From Siphonodentalium dalli (taxonomy: Eukaryota > Mollusca > Scaphopoda > Gadilida > Siphonodentaliidae): a stretch of DNA of 64,000 nucleotides. Made by a program: the position numbers and the translations under genes. The DNA is taken from assembly GCA_032622095.1 (NCBI GenBank), contig CP136069.1:70765319-70829318 (forward strand). Direction: 5' to 3'. The notes below the pieces were generated by a model. It worked only from the letters and a program-made list of their open reading frames with translations, ran no database searches and was not told the origin of the DNA. Shown here one piece after another: positions 58,348 through 64,000 of the stretch (the stretch's first letter is position 1; each line of letters opens with the position of its first letter).

Positions 58348-59524
58348 CATACACAAATTGTATTTCATTTTATTTATGAATATCTCTATTATTTTAGTCA
58401 ATATAATCATTCCAAAATGAAGGAGTATTTATGAAATAACTCATATTGCATACCATAACAGTACATACCTATTCGTGAACCCCGATTATATATTGTGTTA
58501 AATATAATCATTGGCGTATTAGCTGGGCGATGCTATATTGTAACTATTGCAACCAACACCATCAATTGGAGGCAGTAAATATATACATATTTTTCAAAAA
58601 ATATTCACACTCACTGTAGCTGAATCTCATTTGAATCAATGAACACTCACACTGAGTCCGTGTCTCCATATATATGATATACTATATAACCACTCAGCCT
58701 ATGTGTGTTGTGCCCCGATCCCTTTTGTATATTTATATACGAATAAAATATGTTTAAAGTAATGTGTGTTCATTAAACGGACATGGTTCATTCGAGCTTC
58801 CGAATTGTGTCTACTAATCGGATTCATTATGTCGAAAAAAAATGGTCGCGCGTTTTCGGAATGTTAAAAGCTATATGAGAACAGTTTATACACCACCAGT
58901 GTGTCTATTTTCAGAATCGACCTGTTTCCAGCTTGATATTTTAGTGGAAACCGGTTTGTGTGAGACTTTTGTTTGTGTACCCCTCTATTTTTTCCCAGTC
59001 CACCTGGTAATAAAAACATGCTATTACGCATAGAAAGTTCGGTATGTGGCTTTCTTTGTTCTTGGAAATCGAAAAACATGGGGAGGTGTTGCCAAAATTA
59101 CTTAATTACATATCTTAATAAGGAATTGTGTCATAAAATCATGAGATGAATTGTATTTATGACTGCATTTTCAATTTTCTTTCCCAAATATTAAGGTATT
59201 GTATATTCTTAAAATGAGCTATATCACATATAGACAAACATGAACAATCTACAAGGATATCTTGATCATATGCCACAAACAAAACTTTGATACATGTCAA
59301 TCATATACATCACAATCACGTGCTTCAGTGATAATGTCCACTATTCTACAAATGTAATGTGTATCAAGACTAAAGTGTCAGGATATCGTTGTAAAATTTA
59401 TTGATGGTGTTTTTTCATCAATTGACAAAATTAATGTTTATTGCCAGGACGAAGTACCGCATAATACGGAGTTGTGTGCTAACAAATCTGCGAGTCATAT
59501 TTATGTAAGTGTCAGTCAAAACTG
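58348..59524. other. Gene-free stretch
   Basis: No domain, array or RNA gene is recognised; open frames are 60-71 codons without known families. Confidence 0.4.
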
Positions 59525-60746
59525 TTAGGACATGGGAATATTTTTTTTATTTCGTATTTCGTGGCCACGAAATAAATAATTCGTTGCCACGAAATAACTA
59601 ATTGTGATATACGATCGTCAGTCCCATTGTTGTAATGGAAGCGGATAGAGATTATCTGGTTGTAGTTGTCCACCATCTTGGCATGAGCCACAGCGATTTG
59701 AGATAAAGGGTGTTGTAGGGTGGCCCGCAAAACAAATTAAGTAATCACCCTTTTACCAACCCGATCCAAAGTTGCCGCCGTCCTGGGGGTGGGTTAAATA
59801 GGCACCCACGACATTCAGTATATATTGGGGCCACCCTACAGCACCAATTTATACCACATCAAACGGATAAGAGGCCGAGAAATTGTATAGGTGCCATATT
59901 TGAACCCATCTGGGTGGTCATTTTGGATCGGGGATGGTGAAAGCGGGTGAATATTTAGTTTGTCTCAGAGGTCACCCTACAACACACTGTATTCGACCTA
60001 AAATGGGGGAAATTGAACGGTACCATATATGGACCCCTCTGATCAGTTATCATTTTCGTTGGAGTGCATGGACTGAAGGTGTGAAAAATTAGCTTGCTTT
60101 GCGAGCCATGGTACAACACCCTTTATTCGATCCATATCGTTCAAGTGACCGAGAAATAATGTGTACCTCTTTGACCCCTTCTGATCGGCGACCATTTTGG
60201 ATCGGGTATGGTTGACAGGGGTGAAATTAATAAGTTTGTTTTGGGGCCACCCTACAAAACCCCTTATTTGACTTAAATTGGCCAATATGCCGAGAGAAAT
60301 GTCATTCCAATTCGATCCCTTGTGGTAAAAACTAATGAATATTCAGTTTGTCTTGGAGCCACATAACCCGTGTTTCCCCATTCTCTCCGGGCTAGTTTAT
60401 ATCGGACGTTCATATCCCCATAGAGCCAGGGTCCCATGCCATAAGATTGTTTATAGTAGCTTCTTTGCGATCGTATACGCATTGTTTCTAAAACATCAAC
60501 TTAGTGTAACCATACCGTAAATGTATCGGGATATATGCAAAGGTCAATCAGTTATTTCGTGGCCACGAATTAGTTATTTTGTGGCCACAAATTAGTTATT
60601 TTGTGGCCACAAATTAGTTATTTCGTGGCCACCAAATTAGTTATACGAATTACGAATTAGTTATTTCGTGGCCACAAAATAGTTATTTCGTTGCCATGAA
60701 TTAGTATTTCGTGGCCACAAAATAAAAAAAAATCCCCATGTCCTAA
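59525..60746. mobile_element. TIR element with GTGGCCAC palindromes and an internal array
   Basis: Ends are ttaggacatggg and ccccatgtcctaa. Next to the ends are tandem short units built on the palindrome ttcgtggccacgaa: two on the left (59550-59605) and about eight on the right (60552-60722). The middle (59705-60370) has ~137-bp degenerate units. gccaccctacaacacc variants lie near 59832, 59969, 60108 and 60245, with one inverted copy near 59710. No transposase and no clear target duplication were found. Confidence 0.75.
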
Positions 60747-61840
60747 ACCAGCCACCGTAGCTTATGGATCATTCTATTTTAGTATTATATTTGGGGAAAC
60801 CCGACCAGCATCAATGTAACAACTACACCAACTCATCTATGGCAATGCAATGTTTAGCCATATACATGTGGATAGGGTGGTATTGTTTAAAAATGTTAAA
60901 CAATGTTATCATGTCCATATATGTATTGCTAAATATTGTTGGGCTTATATAGATGGTTGTTCTATAATTCCTGGTCGGGTTTATCCGATGCAGTTTATAC
61001 TCAAATGTGAAATTTGAATTATACTTGGTCGTCAAAGAGAACCATATGTCTTATTTAAGGCTAGCAACGGTTGCTAATCAAATACCACAATGGTGTACTA
61101 ATCAGTCATTGGTATTGCCTTAATTTAGTCAGTGTCTAATCACATGGTGCTGGTTTTGTTCAAGGTTGGGCACATGCATGTCTAAAACTAAGCAGCCATG
61201 TTCTGCATAGGCCACTGATCATTATAAGATCTGGAGACTTTGACACCGGTCCCGATAGCCCCTTAGTAACGGTTACTACGCACCTACTCGGAATTTTCAG
61301 GAAAATGCAACTATGGTTGATATATATTTTACTCATTAAGCTCTACTTTATTGGAAATTGGAATTTACTTGATTTTCACAACTATACACGAAGCGTGGAG
61401 ATTAACTGTGGTCAGAATATTGATGGTGAATGTTAGGTTTCAGTCACTGTACTGAAGGTGGCCAAAAGTAACTGGCGTGGGAAGTGTGAAAGCAAAGCCT
61501 ATACTGCTATAGTAAAGATCTTAGCTGCACCGAAATGTCCATTTATCAGTAGCACAAATCCTGCGAAAACACAGATTTTCTCAGTGCATGTGGGATAAAC
61601 TCCGATGACAACGATTGAGTTAATGACAACTACCATCTTTTCCTGTGTATTTGTGACACTACACCCCGTTATGATCAACGATGTGGTTTTAAAACTAGTC
61701 AGTGGACAACAAGACAGACAAGTATCAAATAAAACAATAATATAATATGTAATCACATCGTGAACAGTCTTGTTGTGAATATTTTCATTTGATTCAACAG
61801 GCTGCATATTATCGAAATTAAAAAACCATTCAACACTTAC
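60747..61840. other. No supported gene; likely intron below the candidate exon
   Basis: The minus-strand 116-codon frame at 61499-61849 has hydrophobic segments but starts inside a candidate exon and crosses its GTAAGT donor. It is more likely intron read-through than a gene. Confidence 0.35.
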
Positions 61841-61909
61841 TTTTGCCAATTACTGTATCTTGATGAATAACTATATCATATGTTGCTACTATTAAATCAT
61901 GGGTAGTTA
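61841..61909 (-). CDS. Candidate small coding exon, unassigned
   Basis: On the minus strand an acceptor (gtgtttgacccacag) precedes 61909, and a strong GTAAGTG donor starts at 61840. The 69-bp exon is open in one frame and reads TTHDLIVATYDIVIHQDTVI, with phase 1 on both sides. Symmetric phase-1 exons are common in extracellular proteins. I do not recognise the peptide. Confidence 0.3.
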
Positions 61910-62575
61910 CTGTGGGTCAAACACGAGTGTTAAACTTCATGTATTATAGTTGCGCACGATTGCCAATAATTGATATTGCAATCAACGTTTGAGCATAACA
62001 CGAAATTCTCCATAGGGTTAAGTGTTAAATTTTGATCGCAACTGTAGCCAGCAAGAATCATCTGATCACATCCATTCTTTTTTAAATTATGTCTGCGTTT
62101 CATACTTAGTATTTTTTTAGGAATATCAGTACGCGCATATCACCATACGCAAAATTGCGCCATTTATCCAAAGTACTAGAATCTCCATAGGGCTCAGTGT
62201 TAAATTTTGATCACAACTGTAGCCAACAAGAATTAACCGATCACATTCAAATTTTCAAAAATACATGTAACGGTCATATCTAGTAGTTTGGAGAAGTTTC
62301 AAATCGCACCGATCACCATACGCCAGATGGCACCATCTATCGTTTTCTAAAAATACGAAACGCTCTCTAAATTATGTTGACCCCGATTTAGGCCGACCCA
62401 CCAAAATTCAAGAATGGAAACAAGTCAATCCGGAAAACACACATACTAGGCATACAGAATCCGTTTTCAGATCGCTTTCAACAAACCAAAAATGCGAAAT
62501 GACATAAGGAATCCGACTATACGTAATTTGGAAGTACGTATAAGTAGGTTGACTAATACACGAAACGTTGATAAT
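61910..62575. repeat. 174-bp degenerate direct repeat
   Basis: tctccatagggttaagtgtt at 62008 and tctccatagggctcagtgtt at 62182 start two units. Both continue with gttaaattttgatc.caactg and a caccatacgc motif. The rest of the stretch shows nothing else. Confidence 0.65.
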
Positions 62576-62860
62576 ACCGACTTCATATGCTCTGACAAAT
62601 TATATATCAGCCATTTTGCAGCTGTCTAATATTTCGCACATTAGTGAAATAAACGCTCTTTATTTCTACCATATCAGGAAAGAGACTAACACGGAACATG
62701 GCTTTTATTTGTGACTCAAAAACCGGGTGACATCTAATAACGGTAGAATGGTAGATCAAATATTTGTCGACCTATTTCGATACCGGGTAAACATCAAAAG
62801 CGAATGTTATTAGGTGTATTTTGGAGCGCAAACTTCCATGTGGATTTAACGAAGGCAACA
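62576..62860 (+). repeat. Interspersed repeat (other copy at 30660-31010)
   Basis: Shares gacttcatatgctctg, cgcacattagtgaaataa, ctaacacggaac and ggtgtattttg.agcgcaaac with the copy at 30660-31010. Confidence 0.55.
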
Positions 62861-63939
62861 CAATGCATGCAGTTACAAAAGTAACAAAATATAATAATAA
62901 TATAAACATTTATTTCAGATCAAAGTCATACAATGTACATGCATATGAATATAAACATAGTTTGACATACAAAAAATACTGTGGACAATGTTAGACAAAC
63001 AATGGTATGTGCAACAAGTAATACTATCTGGTATATTGTTTGCTCGTTCCCTAATTTGTTCACACTCTTGCGTCGTAAGCATTCAAAACGAGAATACATG
63101 TATAGTCACTCACAAAAAAATACCACACTCTGGTCATGCATGGATGTACACCATGAGGGTACATTCATACACTGGCAAGTTTCCACGCCATTGTTTGCAG
63201 GTATTTTCTCATAGAAAACCATGTGGTGTCAGAATATGAACGGCAACATTCATATAAAATGCAAATTTACCAAAGCTAACGATATGCGAATAAATATTTC
63301 GATAGTTCAACACGTAACGGTGCTCCTAACACATTGCCATACAATACATATATATAATATATGATTGATTCTTGCGAGACAATACCATGTTATTGGCAGG
63401 CAAATTTCGATAGCACCGCTACTATGGCAGCTACATAGCTTTTATTTCGTATGTATATAGTTCGTTGTGGTAAAAATGCATTTTATAAGCATTTGTTTGC
63501 ATTCGATTCTTGTCATATCGTAGCGTTCTATATCAAAATGTCTGCAAAATATTGCCTAGTAAATTTGCGTGTGTATGACCATACCCCGACATTATCAGCA
63601 TCAAATCGTATATTTGCAGTATTCTATTTACACTTTTATTATATGACTATCGTTTTTCTTTCCCCAATACCGCTATTGTATAGCGATCATTTCCTGGCCA
63701 TCGGATCAGCTGCAGTTTGATCCGATGTCATACCACCCTTCCTCATCTCGCATACTGCGCATGACCGGAAAAAGCAGGACAGTTCTTTCTTTATTTTTTA
63801 TACTAGCGAGCGTGTGAATTGGTTTCATTTCATAATTAATGAGAGAAATTGTGCTTTTTAAATAAAAAGCATGTCATATAATAAACCTGTTATCGCTGCA
63901 GTGAATTGATCTGGGCTTCGCATCACGTCTCGTTGAAGA
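62861..63939. other. Gene-free stretch
   Basis: A short hairpin (atcggatc..gatccgat, 63698-63725) is the only structure seen. Open frames of 77-89 codons lack recognisable domains. Confidence 0.4.
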
Positions 63940-64000
63940 GGTCAGATCCCTGGATCAAACTCGACGCCTGCGGCGGCTCGTTTGATCCAGCGATCTGACC
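63940..64000. repeat. Palindrome at the right window edge
   Basis: ggtcagatccctggatcaaa (63940) pairs with tttgatccagcgatctgacc (ending at 64000), with a GC-rich loop tcgacgcctgcggcggctc. It may continue beyond the window. Confidence 0.7.

Noticed and set aside
61499-61849. 116-codon hydrophobic minus-strand frame as a membrane protein
   Set aside because: It runs through a strong splice donor at the end of a candidate exon; more likely intron read-through.

Overview
The window is AT-rich animal DNA with no bacterial features. Its contents are interrupted exons with GT/AG splice signals, many transposon relics, MITEs, fold-back elements and satellite-like arrays. There are frequent ACATGTAC-type runs and homopolymeric G tracts. 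This suggests a marine invertebrate, probably a lophotrochozoan such as a mollusc, brachiopod or annelid, but the species cannot be fixed from the sequence. Host coding content is sparse and every host exon I can argue for except one lies on the minus strand. The best is a two-exon C-type lectin-like domain (5148-5341 and 5880-6084). Weaker ones are a signal-peptide exon at 35585-35663, a terminal exon at 42497-42563, and small exons at 10023-10104 and 61841-61909.

The centrepiece is a 7,447-bp tyrosine-recombinase retrotransposon of the Ngaro/DIRS group (14286-21732). Its split direct repeats are ordered A1 ... B1-A2 ... B2. A1 and A2 are 372 bp with two differences by eye, and B1 and B2 are 222 bp and look identical. 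A TAAATAC core occurs at both outer ends and at the internal B1/A2 junction. In order it carries an intact SGNH-hydrolase ORF, a gag with AT-hook-like and zinc-finger motifs broken by frameshifts, an intact RT-RNase H ORF, and a tyrosine recombinase broken by a stop, a frame change and an apparent deletion. A strong splice donor before the hydrolase and acceptors just before gag and the recombinase suggest that the downstream ORFs may be expressed by splicing.

Left of it (1-14285) lie a decayed LINE reverse transcriptase, a 660-bp palindromic fold-back element, the lectin exons, two LINE ORF1 relics, and a hAT-like element with a TTAA-flanked MITE nested inside. Right of it (21733-35300) come GGATA and GAT microsatellites, a ~720-bp tandem array carrying hairpins, a 122-bp array, a degenerate ~195-bp array, and the first long member of a repeat family with an ACTAGC...GTTGCCC head and a (CAGA)n tail.

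From 35300 to 64000 the window is a mosaic: TTAA-type MITEs, long hairpins, a hAT MITE with a perfect 8-bp target duplication, and a second long head-and-tail element split by a PIF/Harbinger-like insertion. It also has a ~775-bp tandem duplication with expanding G tracts, a ~383-bp satellite that begins in a MITE head, and a 1.2-kb TIR element with GTGGCCAC palindromes and an internal ~137-bp array. Boundaries given for repeats come from comparing sequence by eye.
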